Notes: generated by a model not told the origin, from the letters alone. A stretch of DNA of 48,880 bases from Streptomyces griseoflavus (GCF_014649995.1 NZ_BMUC01000006.1:54646-103525); one strand, 5' to 3'. Counted from the first letter of the stretch, positions 6,601-14,267 are shown. Program-made: numbers and translations.

Positions 6601-8968
6601 GGACCGGCTGACCGAAGTCACCGCTCCGGACGGTGCAGTCACCACGTACGGATACGACACGGTGGGCAACGTCACCGAGCGTACCGACGCCAACGGGCAC
6701 GTCACCACGTACGGCTACGACGCGGCCCGCCGCCCCACCTCGGTCACCGACCCGCTGAAGCGGGAGACCACCTACGCCTACGACGCCGCCGGCAACCTCA
6801 CCAAGAAAATCACGCCCCGCGGATCCACCGGCTACACCTACGACCCGCGCGGCCTGCTCACCAAGGTCGACCACTCCGACTCCACTCCCGACGCGACGTT
6901 CGGCTACAACGACGCCGGGCAGCTGACCGCCCGCGCGAATTCGAAGATCTCCGAGGACTTCGTCTACGACGCGGTCGGAAACCTCACTAAGACGCGCGGC
7001 TTCGCCTACACCTACGACGCCGCCGGGCAGATGCTCACCCGCAAGTACTCCGACGGCAACACGACCACCTACACCTACGACAACGACGGCCGCACCGCCA
7101 CGATGCTGGCCGACGGCAAGACCACCACCTACACCTGGGACCCGGCCGGCAACCTCACCAAGTCCGCACTGCCCAACACCGAGACCGAGGACCGCACATA
7201 CGACCGGACCGGCCGCCTCACCGCCGTCACCTCCACCAAGGCCGGCACCACGGTCACCAAGACCGCGCACACCCTCTCCCCCGCGGGCCTGCCCACCCAC
7301 GTCGACATCACCCGCGCCAACGTCGGCACGACCGGCTACGACCTCACCTACGACACCGCAGGCCGTCTCACCTCCGGCTGCTTCCCGCAGCCCTGGGTCG
7401 CCGGCTGCGCCGCGAGCCGCGCCACGTCCTACACCTACGACAAGGTCGGCAACCGCCTGACCTCCAGCCTCGGCACCACCTCCACCAGCTACGCCTACGA
7501 CGCGGCCGACCAGCTCATCTCCACCACCACCGGCACCACGACCACCGCCTACGACTACGACGCCGAAGGCAACCAGACCAAGAAGGGCGCCGACACCTAC
7601 ACCTACGACCTGGCCGGACAGATCTCCGCCGCCACCGTCGGCGGCACCGCCTACACCTACGACCACGACGCCAGCGGCAACCAGGTAGCCACCCTCAAGG
7701 ACGGCGCGGTCACCCATCGCACCCAGTGGGACCCCAACGCACCGCTGCCGATCCTGGCCACCGAGTACGACAGCGCCTGGACCATCAAGCAGTCCTTCCG
7801 CTACGACCCCCTCGGCCAGCCCACCTCCGTCAAGACCGGCACAGGTGCGCTCTTCTACTACCACCACGACACCCAGGGCTCCCCGGTCGACGTCACCAAC
7901 AGCACCGGCACCCTCTACCAGCGCTGGGCCTACGACCCGTTCGGCACCCGCGTCCTGGGCACCACCACCGGCGGCGCCCCCGCCAGCCCGCCCTCCTACA
8001 CCGGCGCCCGCTACGAAACCACCACAGGCAACCTCGACCTCCACGCCCGCCAGTACAACACCACCACCGGCCGCTTCACCCGACCCGACCCCGCCACCCG
8101 CACCCGGACCACGCCGTACATATCGCCCTACGCCTACGCCGACAACGTCCCCACCCTCCTGACCGACCCCAGCGGACTGACCCCCGACGACCCGAACAAC
8201 GACCGCGTCGACAGCCTCGGCGAAGCAGCGGGCATCTTCGGTGACGCCTTCGTCGACGTCTTCAAGTCGCCCTTCGTCCTCGCCGGGGACCTGCACGACG
8301 CATTCACCGGCGAGAACGGCGGCGCCGGCGCCTTCGTCGACAAGTACCTCCCCGTCCGCCCCGCCTACCGCCTCTACCGCGCCGAATACATGCTCCGCCA
8401 GCAGGGCTGCGACGCCCTCGCCGATCTGTACGCCGAAACCGCCGAAGAACTGACCCAGCAGATCGCCCTCGTCGGAATCGGCGGACTGACGGGATGGCGC
8501 AGAGCCGTGGTCGAGCCGGGCGGGGGACGTTACTACGGGGAACCGAGTTCGACGCGGTTCGGACTCCCCTACTACACGCCGGAAACCCCGTCGTCCATGA
8601 GCCGCATCAACCCGGAGGGCGGCCGAAGGAACTGCGGACTGTGTGCGACCGCCGGCGACGACCTCATGGCCGGCCGGAATCCGAATGGGGTGTCCGGAGC
8701 AGACCGCCCGCTGACGCGGGCCGAGGTGTCAGCGATGACAGGGCTACCGTTCCGGAAGGTCGGCGGCCTCAACGTCATCGTGAGCGACATGCTGCGCTGG
8801 GGACCCGGTGCTCGGGCGATCATAGGAGCATGGCCGAGGAAGGGCGTGGGCCACTACTTCAATGTCGCGAACATCGATGGAAAGGTGGTCTTCCTCGACT
8901 TCCAGTCGGGCAAGGCCAATCCAGCGCACAAGAGATACCGCGACTACTACGTGATGAGGACCAACTGA
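3608..8968 (+). CDS. Secreted RHS/YD-repeat polymorphic toxin with papain-fold C-terminus
   Basis: A 1786-residue exported protein. Residues 1-29 are a Sec signal peptide (RR, then LVTVALALALLAIAGV, cleavage near SWAS). Residues about 270-345 match the DUF6531 segment (DPVNTATGMFFEQ..SLVSPGVPLALERTYRS). From about 400 to 1521 run dozens of YD repeats (TYTYDAAG.., GRLT..TDP) that fold as a toxin-enclosing shell in this family, closing with YAYADNVPTLLTDPSGL. The variable region after 1525 ends in a papain-like module: NCGLC with Cys1676, GHYFNV with His1749 and FLDFQSGK with Asp1764 and Gln1766. This fits the Tox-PL (papain fold toxin 1) family, thought to act as deamidases or proteases on a target-cell protein. 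The GTG start is chosen for its AGGTGA site and the signal peptide behind it. It is tightly linked to the gene after it. Confidence 0.88.
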   Translation: MRTQARRLVTVALALALLAIAGVAPSWASPGGQPHSAGTAVIAQAQARTAADLPKPPRPMTLAERRKQLDEDRHERSPMRDYMNAPERAPKGKPHSRPDTDRLERGPAAESKVAVQPFAAAAENPTSVSSWATAYPGMLSIGGQVKLPKRGDSYTGMWLYVLDEGGSPVVQQEIKKAADDPSGATPDTGAWCYDWWSSNSYPTDQCFWWAGSALGGILQDGKKYYAWVFLNSADGTSSPGGTTSPLVEAFYTPVIPGAQAGICTCYAQAHRADPVNTATGMFFEQLTDASLVSPGVPLALERTYRSDASAVGLLGRGWATPFDAKLALATGKVTYRADDGASFVFTQNSDGTYTAPAGSAAKLVKGTSTYTITTSDHTKRTFNSSGQLTSVVDRVGKGLSLTYASGTLASVRDAAGRTTTFTPHADGLLSKVGLPDGTSVSYGYTGGLLTSVTDPAGRTSSYAYDANKRLSSYTDPAGGKVTNVYDTAGRIKSQTDQNDKTTTFTWDGKSESHTTAPDGGVWTDVYAGNVLMETIDPYGKSIAYDYDRHLRPVAITDQRGNTTEMTYDSAGRMLTRSAPSALGYVESWTYDAAGNITSHTDGRKNKTTYTYNTSNQLTSTTDPLGGKTGYTYTPLGSLETVTTPRGKVTTYGYDTAGNRTSVTTPLGEKTTFTYDKAGRILTKTDPRGNVTGADPADFTTTYTYDGRGLLSSATDPLGRTTTYQYNGAEQLTSAKNPAGDTTTFTYDDAGHLTRTTDPAGNSVTRTYDASGRLSSQTDATGGKTTYTYDKVGRLLSSVSPRGNATGADPAAHTTSYTYDAAGNTIKVTGPTGASTTTTYDAINRPLTVTDPLDHTTSYTYDANDNVTKITDAAGETVTSVYDKNNRLTSSTNQLGKITTNAYDADGNLLSRTSPLGHKSSWTYDGDGRQATAVDPRGNTTGADPAQYTTTYGYDPAGNPTTVTDPLRGVTTTAYDAVNNVVKQTDADKRATAYGYDKLDRLTEVTAPDGAVTTYGYDTVGNVTERTDANGHVTTYGYDAARRPTSVTDPLKRETTYAYDAAGNLTKKITPRGSTGYTYDPRGLLTKVDHSDSTPDATFGYNDAGQLTARANSKISEDFVYDAVGNLTKTRGFAYTYDAAGQMLTRKYSDGNTTTYTYDNDGRTATMLADGKTTTYTWDPAGNLTKSALPNTETEDRTYDRTGRLTAVTSTKAGTTVTKTAHTLSPAGLPTHVDITRANVGTTGYDLTYDTAGRLTSGCFPQPWVAGCAASRATSYTYDKVGNRLTSSLGTTSTSYAYDAADQLISTTTGTTTTAYDYDAEGNQTKKGADTYTYDLAGQISAATVGGTAYTYDHDASGNQVATLKDGAVTHRTQWDPNAPLPILATEYDSAWTIKQSFRYDPLGQPTSVKTGTGALFYYHHDTQGSPVDVTNSTGTLYQRWAYDPFGTRVLGTTTGGAPASPPSYTGARYETTTGNLDLHARQYNTTTGRFTRPDPATRTRTTPYISPYAYADNVPTLLTDPSGLTPDDPNNDRVDSLGEAAGIFGDAFVDVFKSPFVLAGDLHDAFTGENGGAGAFVDKYLPVRPAYRLYRAEYMLRQQGCDALADLYAETAEELTQQIALVGIGGLTGWRRAVVEPGGGRYYGEPSSTRFGLPYYTPETPSSMSRINPEGGRRNCGLCATAGDDLMAGRNPNGVSGADRPLTRAEVSAMTGLPFRKVGGLNVIVSDMLRWGPGARAIIGAWPRKGVGHYFNVANIDGKVVFLDFQSGKANPAHKRYRDYYVMRTN

Positions 8969-8969
8969 C

Positions 8970-9251
8970 ATGCTCGACCCGGAAGAAGCCGAGCGCAGGG
9001 CCGCGGAGTTCCTCACGGAGGAAAGCAGAGCATGGGGGCTGTCCTCCAACGTGAGGATCATTCCCGAGTACTGCTTCACGGACAAGGGACGGTTCATCGC
9101 TCCCTACGACCATGTCGAGTACCTCGATCACGGACGTCAGGACATGCAACTCGGCGGGAACCTGCCCGTGGCCGTCGACCTGAATACCGGAGCGTGCTCC
9201 TTCGTCACCTGGGAGGAAGCGGATGACCTGATGGAGCGTGACCTGCTCTGA
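8970..9251 (+). CDS. Candidate immunity protein for the RHS toxin
   Basis: A 93-residue acidic cytoplasmic protein (no signal or membrane helix) whose ATG begins one base after the RHS stop, so translation is probably coupled. The second half, QLGGNLPVAVDLNTGACSFV followed by TWEEADDLMERDLL, resembles the YrhB/Imm35-type immunity fold, where a GGN.P..VD..TG motif is typical; this match is by eye. Position and size directly downstream of the variable toxin tip are the standard layout for an immunity gene. No other gene lies between it and the right-hand repeat. The immunity role is an inference; the family assignment is moderate. Confidence 0.65.
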   Translation: MLDPEEAERRAAEFLTEESRAWGLSSNVRIIPEYCFTDKGRFIAPYDHVEYLDHGRQDMQLGGNLPVAVDLNTGACSFVTWEEADDLMERDLL

Positions 9252-9291
9252 GTTCGAGCAAGCGGGTCAGCCCGGTGAAGTAGCGGATTTT

Positions 9292-9352
9292 CCGTGCCTT
9301 CTGGTCTCAACAGCCGAGTGAGCACCGCTGTAGGACTACTGGAAAGGCACGG
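9292..9352. repeat. Inverted repeat after the immunity gene
   Basis: CCGTGCCTT at 9292-9300 is inverted as AAGGCACGG at 9344-9352, with 43 bases between. It sits about 40 bases past the immunity stop. It may be a loose terminator or the end of a lost IS; nothing in the loop decides it. Confidence 0.35.
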
Positions 9353-9435
9353 CAGTCCGCATGCACGCAGTCCGGCCCGGGTGATCGCGACGCTGCCGCG
9401 TGCGAGCCCCGGCCGTCGACCATGAGGGAAGCCCT

Positions 9436-9690
9436 CTTCGATGTCTTGCCCTCCTGGGTGCGGCCTTCGCAGTACGTATGGGTGCGCGGGTCGTGGCGCA
9501 GGCGGGTAATGACGATGCGGTGCAGGGCGGCGTTGGCCGCCGGTCGCCGCCGTGGTTGAGCCGGCACGTACTACTTCGGCCGGAGGAGTATTCGATGGGG
9601 CCAACTCCGCAAAGGGCGGCAAAGGACGCCTCGGTGTTCAGCTGCTCGGGTCGTCGTCCGTCATGGCTGCGGTCGCACACTTCAGCGTCC
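9436..9690 (-). pseudogene. IS110-family transposase remnant, right copy
   Basis: On the minus strand: GRRPEQLNTEASFAALCGVG, PIEYSSGRSSTCRLNHGGDR, then a frameshift and ANAALHRIVITRLRHDPRT followed by EGRTQEGKTSK. This covers the central and C-terminal Transposase_20 motifs of IS110, further than the left copy goes. It carries the same upstream frameshift as the left repeat and a second one near 9540. Its left part (9436-9525) lies outside the direct repeat. Confidence 0.72.
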
Positions 9691-9771
9691 CCGAAAACAG
9701 CGCTGGAAGACACACTGCATGACGAGCCGAACGCGTCACGCGTGCACGCGCAGTCAACTTCACAGTGATGC

Positions 9772-9795
9772 CCCCACCGGAGCGCTCCGGTGGGG
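9772..9795. terminator. Perfect 24-bp palindrome in the right repeat
   Basis: CCCCACCGGAGC at 9772-9783 is followed directly by its own reverse complement to 9795. In the left repeat the arms are only eight bases with a loop, because of one substitution. It can form a strong hairpin or bind a dimer; no T-tract follows. Confidence 0.5.
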
Positions 9796-9971
9796 CTTCA
9801 TCTCATGGCTCCAGGCAGAGGCCCGCCAAGGATGCTCCCCGGCAGGGCCTCGATCTATCACCGGCCCTGTCACGGGTCTGTCGCCAACTACGCCGACGCC
9901 ACCGGACCGCAAAGCCCTGACCTGTTACAACGCACACACCATGGACTGGCGTGGACACCCATGGACGGTCT

Positions 9972-10079
9972 CTACAACCTGTGCCATGTGGTGCCCAGTG
10001 AGGGACCCAGGATCAGGACCGGGGCGTCTTCTGGCCCGTCGAAGCGGTATTGCAGGGTGTTCGGTGGTGTCTCACTCAC
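9972..10079 (-). pseudogene. 5' remnant of 3-oxoadipate enol-lactonase, right copy
   Basis: Same 35-codon frame as at 2729-2836: GTG at 10079 with a GAGAGGG site, VSETPPNTLQYRFDGPEDAP, VLILGPSLGTTWHRL, TAG. The protein sequences of the two copies are identical. The truncation point is the same, so the gene was broken before the segment was duplicated. Confidence 0.65.
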
Positions 10080-10104
10080 GTCCCGCACCCTCTCACGTCT
10101 CACG

Positions 10105-10636
10105 ACGTGACACACGGCCGGGGAAACGGGCCGGCCCCCGCCCTTCGCGGCGCGGCACCTCCGGCGCCGGCGGAACCCCCGGTGATCCTGGTGCGGGTTC
10201 TCCGGCGCGTCCGCGCGGCTTCCCGGACACCGTGTTCCCCGGGGCCGCGCGCCCTCCGGATCCCGCGCGGCGGAAAGCCTTCCGGGATCTCCCCGTCCCC
10301 CACAGCGGAACTCCACACGGTGGACGAGCCGTGTCCTCTCCTCACCAGGGCTCGGTCTTCCGGAGACCTCGGCGCCTCGCCACGCCCCACGGCCCCGCGC
10401 CCTCGGTCGGCGGGACGTCGACGTCTCCGCGGCCGCCATGGTGCCGTGTTCCGCCGGTTCGTTCGAGGGGTAACCGCGTCCGCGAAGGGCGAAGCAGGCG
10501 CGTCGACCGCGGCACATGGCACGGAATCGTGGTGGACAAGGACGCAGGCGACCACCCCGGCGGAGGCGCGCCGCGCGACGCCGGCATCGAAGCCGTCTCC
10601 GAGACCGTCGGGCCTCGCGCGGGGCGGACGGAGTCC
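10105..10636. other. Non-coding stretch between the island and the WYL regulator
   Basis: About 530 bases of very GC-rich sequence. Several long frames cross it on both strands, but none has a plausible start, codon bias or recognisable domain; the Arg/Pro-rich translations are typical of shadow frames. I see no RNA gene or clear hairpin terminator. Confidence 0.4.
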
Positions 10637-11611
10637 TCAGGGCGTCGTCCCGTAGCGGGTCGCGACCGCCGTCGCCCGGTCGCGCAGGGAGGTGCGCAGC
10701 CACCGCGGGGCCAGGACCTCCGCGTACGGGGCGTGCTCCCACAGGGCCCATTCGGCGTGCCGTGCGTCCTGGAACTCGACGTCCATGCGCAGTCGGCCGT
10801 CCGTGTCGGTCGTCTCGGCCCGGACGGCCAGGGCGGTGGCGACCAGGTGGTCCCGGCGCCCGGGGTCGACCCGTACCTCCACGGCGGTGGTGTCGCCGCC
10901 GGTGCGGAACCGCGTGCCGCGTTCGCGCCAGGCCCGGTCCAGGTCGACCGTGTCGGCGCGCTCGGCGGGTTCGTCGGTCTCCTCGGCCTCCAGGACCCGG
11001 CTCAGCCGGTAGGTGCGGTCCTCGGCACCCCGCCTGGCCAGCAGGTAGCCCTGGTCCCTGACGGTGACCAGGCCGATCGGGTCCACCGTGCGCCATGCGG
11101 GAGGCCGGTTCACGGCCGCGTAGCGGATGCGCAGTCTGTGCCCGGCGAACACCGCGCGCCGCACCTCGGCCGCGACGGAGTCGGGGACCTCCTCGGGGGC
11201 CACGCGGCGCGAGAGCAGATCGGTCTCCGGGTCGACGAGCAGGCGCTGGGCCGCTCCGGCGGCGGTGTCCCGCAGCCCTTCGGGCAGGGTGTCGACCACC
11301 TTCAGCACGGCCGAGGCGAGCGCCGATCCGAGACCGAACAGCTGCGCGCCACGCCGTGATCCGGCGACCAGGAGGGCGAGCGCCTCGTCGTGGTTCAGGC
11401 CGGTGAGCGCCGTCCGGAAGTCCGGCAGCAGCGCGAAGCCGCCGTGCCGGCCGCGCTCCGCGTAGACCGGGACCCCGGCCGCGGACAGCGCCTCCATGTC
11501 GCGCAGCACCGTCCGGGTGGACACCTCCAGCTCACGGGCGAGTGCCGGCGCGGTCATCCGGCCTCGCTGGCGCAGCAGGAGCACCAGGGAAACCAGGCGG
11601 TCGGCTCGCAC
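10637..11611 (-). CDS. YafY-type WYL-domain transcriptional regulator
   Basis: A 324-residue protein: N-terminal winged helix (RADRLVSLVLLLRQRGRMTA, then ALARELEVSTRTVLRDMEAL), a linker, and a WYL domain from about residue 140 (RRAVFAGHRLRIRYAAV, TVDPIGLVTVRDQGYLLARR, TYRLSRVLEAEETDE) with a WCX tail. WYL domains bind a small ligand or nucleic acid and control the HTH. The GTG at 11611 is the start that gives the complete HTH. The gene is divergent from a RidA gene, a common pairing in Streptomyces, and there is a palindrome 21 bases upstream of the start, so autoregulation and control of RidA are likely. Confidence 0.85.
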   Translation of the reverse strand: MRADRLVSLVLLLRQRGRMTAPALARELEVSTRTVLRDMEALSAAGVPVYAERGRHGGFALLPDFRTALTGLNHDEALALLVAGSRRGAQLFGLGSALASAVLKVVDTLPEGLRDTAAGAAQRLLVDPETDLLSRRVAPEEVPDSVAAEVRRAVFAGHRLRIRYAAVNRPPAWRTVDPIGLVTVRDQGYLLARRGAEDRTYRLSRVLEAEETDEPAERADTVDLDRAWRERGTRFRTGGDTTAVEVRVDPGRRDHLVATALAVRAETTDTDGRLRMDVEFQDARHAEWALWEHAPYAEVLAPRWLRTSLRDRATAVATRYGTTP

Positions 11612-11631
11612 GGGAAGAACCTAGCGGACAT

Positions 11632-11652
11632 ACATGACGGAGGTTGTCATGT
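11632..11652. promoter_or_regulatory. Probable operator of the WYL regulator
   Basis: ACATGAC at 11632-11638 and GTCATGT at 11646-11652 form a perfect inverted repeat with a 7-base spacer. It lies just upstream of the regulator start (minus strand) and 120 bases from the RidA start (plus strand), where a divergent operator is expected. Confidence 0.6.
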
Positions 11653-11677
11653 TTTGTTGCGAGGCTCCCTCACACGA

Positions 11678-11721
11678 CGTCAGACCGGCGTCTGTCACAC
11701 GGCGTCAGACCGGCGTCCGTC
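11678..11721. repeat. Two direct repeats in the WYL-RidA intergenic region
   Basis: CGTCAGACCGGCGTCTGTC at 11678-11696 recurs with one change at 11703-11721. The centres are 25 bases apart. Each unit has an imperfect dyad (GACGTC, AGACC, GGCGTC in the first). They could be binding sites for a regulator on the RidA promoter side. Confidence 0.45.
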
Positions 11722-11772
11722 GCGGCGACGGGCGTAGCGGTGTCCGTGAACCGAAGGACCGAAGGAGCAGGT

Positions 11773-12174
11773 ATGGCGAGGGAACGTGGCGCGGTCAACC
11801 CGGTGCCGTGGTCGGTGGAGAGGGGCTTCAACCAGGGTGAGCTCGTCTCCGGCCACACGCGCACCCTGTACATCTCGGGCCAGACGGCGATGAGCGGGGA
11901 CGGCAGGCCCGAGCACGACGGGGACATGGCGGCGCAGCTGGCGCTGAGCGTCGACAACGTCGAGGCGGTGCTCGCCGAGGCGGGCATGTCCCTGGCGAAT
12001 CTGGTCCGGCTGAACGTCTACACGACCGATGTCGACCTGCTCTTCCGGCACTACGGAGTGCTCGCGGGCCGTCTGGGCGCCGCGGGTGTCGCGCCGGCCA
12101 CGACCATGCTCGGTGTGACACGGCTGGCGATCCCCGGCCAGATGATCGAGCTCGAGGGCACAGCCGTCGGGTGA
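11773..12174 (+). CDS. RidA-family (YjgF/YER057c/UK114) protein
   Basis: 133 residues matching the RidA fold: GFNQGELVSGHTRTLYISGQ near the N-terminus, then the LALSVDNVEAVLAEAGMSLA helix, LVRLNVYTTDVDLLFRHYGV and a C-terminal IPGQMIELEGTAV. RidA trimers hydrolyse reactive enamine/imine intermediates made by PLP enzymes; the Arg of the canonical site (usually within a PA..TR/..R motif) is not obvious (APATTMLGVTRLAIPG), so this may be one of the Rid subfamilies without imine deaminase activity. The start has an AAGGAGCAGGT ribosome site. Divergent from the WYL regulator. Confidence 0.85.
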   Translation: MARERGAVNPVPWSVERGFNQGELVSGHTRTLYISGQTAMSGDGRPEHDGDMAAQLALSVDNVEAVLAEAGMSLANLVRLNVYTTDVDLLFRHYGVLAGRLGAAGVAPATTMLGVTRLAIPGQMIELEGTAVG

Positions 12175-12423
12175 CGCGTTCCCTCCCCTCCCCGGGGCGG
12201 CCCCGGTCCACAGGGCGGAGGCGCCGGTTCCGTGTCCGAACTCACGCCGGCACGGGCCCGCGCCTCGTCAGGGCGTCCGCGGCGCCGAGGTCCTTGATCC
12301 TTAAGGCACGGTGTGACCTCTGATGCGACCTTTGGCGTCTGGTGGTGCATTAGCCTGGCGACTGTTCCCGCACACCGTGCCGTGCCCTCGGGGTGCCCGT
12401 CACCCGGATCGTTCAGGAGACCC

Positions 12424-14151
12424 ATGCGCCCCCGGATACCCGCCCTTGCCGGCATCGCGTCGCTCCCGCCCGTCGCCCTGGCGGGCGGTGCGCTGGTTGT
12501 CGGTGTCGGGGGTCTGTATCTCACCGGGCTGCTGCTCACCGGCGGTGAGATCGAGGCGGGGACGACGGTGCGGGGCGTGGACATCGGGGGCCTGAGCCGC
12601 GAGGAGGCCACCGCGAAGCTGGAGCGGCACCTGGCGGCGGCCGGCTCGCGGGAGATGGCCGTGCGGGTCGGCGAACGCCGGGGCGCGGTCGACCCGCGGG
12701 AGGCGGGGTACTCCTTCGACATCGAGGGGACCGTGGACCGGGCGACGTCCACCGGCGCCGATCCGATCGGCGTGATCGGAGGGCTGTTCCGCTCGGGCGG
12801 TGACATCGAGCCGGTGGTGCGGGTCGACGAGGACAAGGCGCGCGCCGCCCTGGAGAAGCTGGCGGGGACGCTCGACACGAAGGCCCGGGAGGGTGCCGTC
12901 TCCTTCTCCGACGGCCGTGTCGCACAGGTCGCCCCGCGCACGGGGCACGCGATGGACGTGGACGCCTCGGTCGACGCCCTGCGCGAACCCTTCCTGCGCC
13001 GCGCGGCGGACTCGGTCACGGAGCTGCCCGCCCGGGAGAGCACGCCGAAGGTCACGGCGGACGAGGTGCGGCGGGCGGTGCGCGCGTTCGCGGACCCGGC
13101 GATGTCGGCACCGGTCACCCTCACCGCGGGCGGCAAGCGGTTCACGCTCTCCCCGGCCGTGCTGGGCGAACACCTGACCATGCGCCCCGACAAGGCCGGC
13201 AGGCTCGCTCCGGAACTCGACAGCGAGGGCCTGCGGGCCGAGCCCGCGGTGACCGACGCGCTGAAGGACCTGCCCCGCACGCCCCGCAACGCCCGGCTGA
13301 CGGCCCAGGGCGACCGGGCCGTCGTGGCCGCCGACGCACGGACCGGCGTGGAGGTCACCGACAAGGCCCTGGGCAAGGCCGTACTGCCCCTGCTCACCAA
13401 GTCGGGCACCGCCCGCACCGGAGAGGTCGACACCCGGGAGATCCAGCCGGAGGTCACCCGCGCGAACGCGGCGCGCCTCGGACTGACCGAGAAGATGTCC
13501 TCCTTCACCGTCAATTTCGAACCGGCCGCATACCGCACGACGAACGTCGGCCGGGCCGTGGACCTCATCGACGGCTCCGTCGTCATGCCCGGCGAGACCT
13601 GGAGCTTCAACCGGACCGTCGGCGAACGCACCGAGGCCAACGGCTTCGTCGACGGCATCATGATCTACGACGACCAGTACAAGAAGGCGCCCGGCGGCGG
13701 TGTCTCCGCCGTGGCCACGACCGTCTTCAACGCCATGTTCTTCGCGGGGGTCGAGCCGGTCGAGTACGGCGCCCACTCCTTCTACATCGAGCGCTACCCG
13801 GAGGGCCGCGAGGCGACGGTCGCCTGGGGCAGCCTCGACCTGCGGTTCGCCAACGATTCCGGCAAGGCCCTCTACATCGAGGCCGAGTCCACCGACACGT
13901 CGGTGACCGTCACCTTCCTCGGCACGAAGAAGTACGACGAGGTCACCTCGGTCAAGGGGCCGCGCACCGGGGTGCGGCAGCCGTCGCGGAAGGTGAGCAC
14001 CGCCGAGGAGTGCGTGCCGCAGACCCCGCTCGAAGGGTTCGACGTCACCGTGGAGCGGGTCTTCCGCGACGGCGGCCGGGAAGTGGGCCGGGAGCCGTTC
14101 CGCACCCGGTACACCCCGCGCGACGAGGTCGTCTGCGAGAGCGGGAGCTGA
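12424..14151 (+). CDS. VanW-domain membrane-anchored protein
   Basis: 575 residues. A membrane anchor at about 10-40 (LPPVALAGGALVVGVGGLYL) is followed by peptidoglycan-binding-type 4 repeats (VRGVDIGGLSREEATAKLER; FSDGRVAQVAPRTGHAMDVD) and a VanW domain at about 360-490 (NVGRAVDLIDGSVVMPGETW, then SFNRTVGERTEANGFVDGI, GGGVSAVATTVFNAMFFAGV, YIERYPEGREATVAWG). The architecture is that of YoaR-like proteins, outside the membrane and linked to peptidoglycan, function not established. AGGAGACCC before the ATG supports the start. It stands alone, followed by a divergent-function DeoR gene 116 bases on. Confidence 0.85.
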   Translation: MRPRIPALAGIASLPPVALAGGALVVGVGGLYLTGLLLTGGEIEAGTTVRGVDIGGLSREEATAKLERHLAAAGSREMAVRVGERRGAVDPREAGYSFDIEGTVDRATSTGADPIGVIGGLFRSGGDIEPVVRVDEDKARAALEKLAGTLDTKAREGAVSFSDGRVAQVAPRTGHAMDVDASVDALREPFLRRAADSVTELPARESTPKVTADEVRRAVRAFADPAMSAPVTLTAGGKRFTLSPAVLGEHLTMRPDKAGRLAPELDSEGLRAEPAVTDALKDLPRTPRNARLTAQGDRAVVAADARTGVEVTDKALGKAVLPLLTKSGTARTGEVDTREIQPEVTRANAARLGLTEKMSSFTVNFEPAAYRTTNVGRAVDLIDGSVVMPGETWSFNRTVGERTEANGFVDGIMIYDDQYKKAPGGGVSAVATTVFNAMFFAGVEPVEYGAHSFYIERYPEGREATVAWGSLDLRFANDSGKALYIEAESTDTSVTVTFLGTKKYDEVTSVKGPRTGVRQPSRKVSTAEECVPQTPLEGFDVTVERVFRDGGREVGREPFRTRYTPRDEVVCESGS

Positions 14152-14267
14152 CCCCGGGGGCACCGCCTCACCTCCCGCTGCCCGGCCCGGCCGCCCCCGG
14201 CACCGCGCGCCGGCGCGTCCCTTACCGTGTCCGGAGCGCAGCACCGAGGTCCGAGGGAGTCCGACAC

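Larger units (their letters stand above)
9526..10104 (+). repeat. Right copy of the direct repeat flanking the RHS locus
   Basis: Partner of 2285-2861, same orientation, about 579 bp. The final part, from the CCGGACCGCAAAGCCCTGAC region to CACGTCTCACG, is almost base-for-base the same. Divergence is greater at the IS110 end. After 10104 the sequence enters normal chromosome leading to the WYL regulator. Confidence 0.85.

Noticed and set aside
4730-8296. An 1188-codon open frame on the minus strand
   Set aside because: It is the mirror of the RHS YD repeats; the Gly/Val-rich translation is what the reverse of TYTYD-TDP repeats gives, and there is no ribosome site.
9719-11359. A 546-codon frame spanning the right repeat and the antisense of the WYL gene
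   Set aside because: It crosses non-coding repeat and a solid gene on the other strand, with no domain and no codon bias. The left repeat does not keep the same frame.
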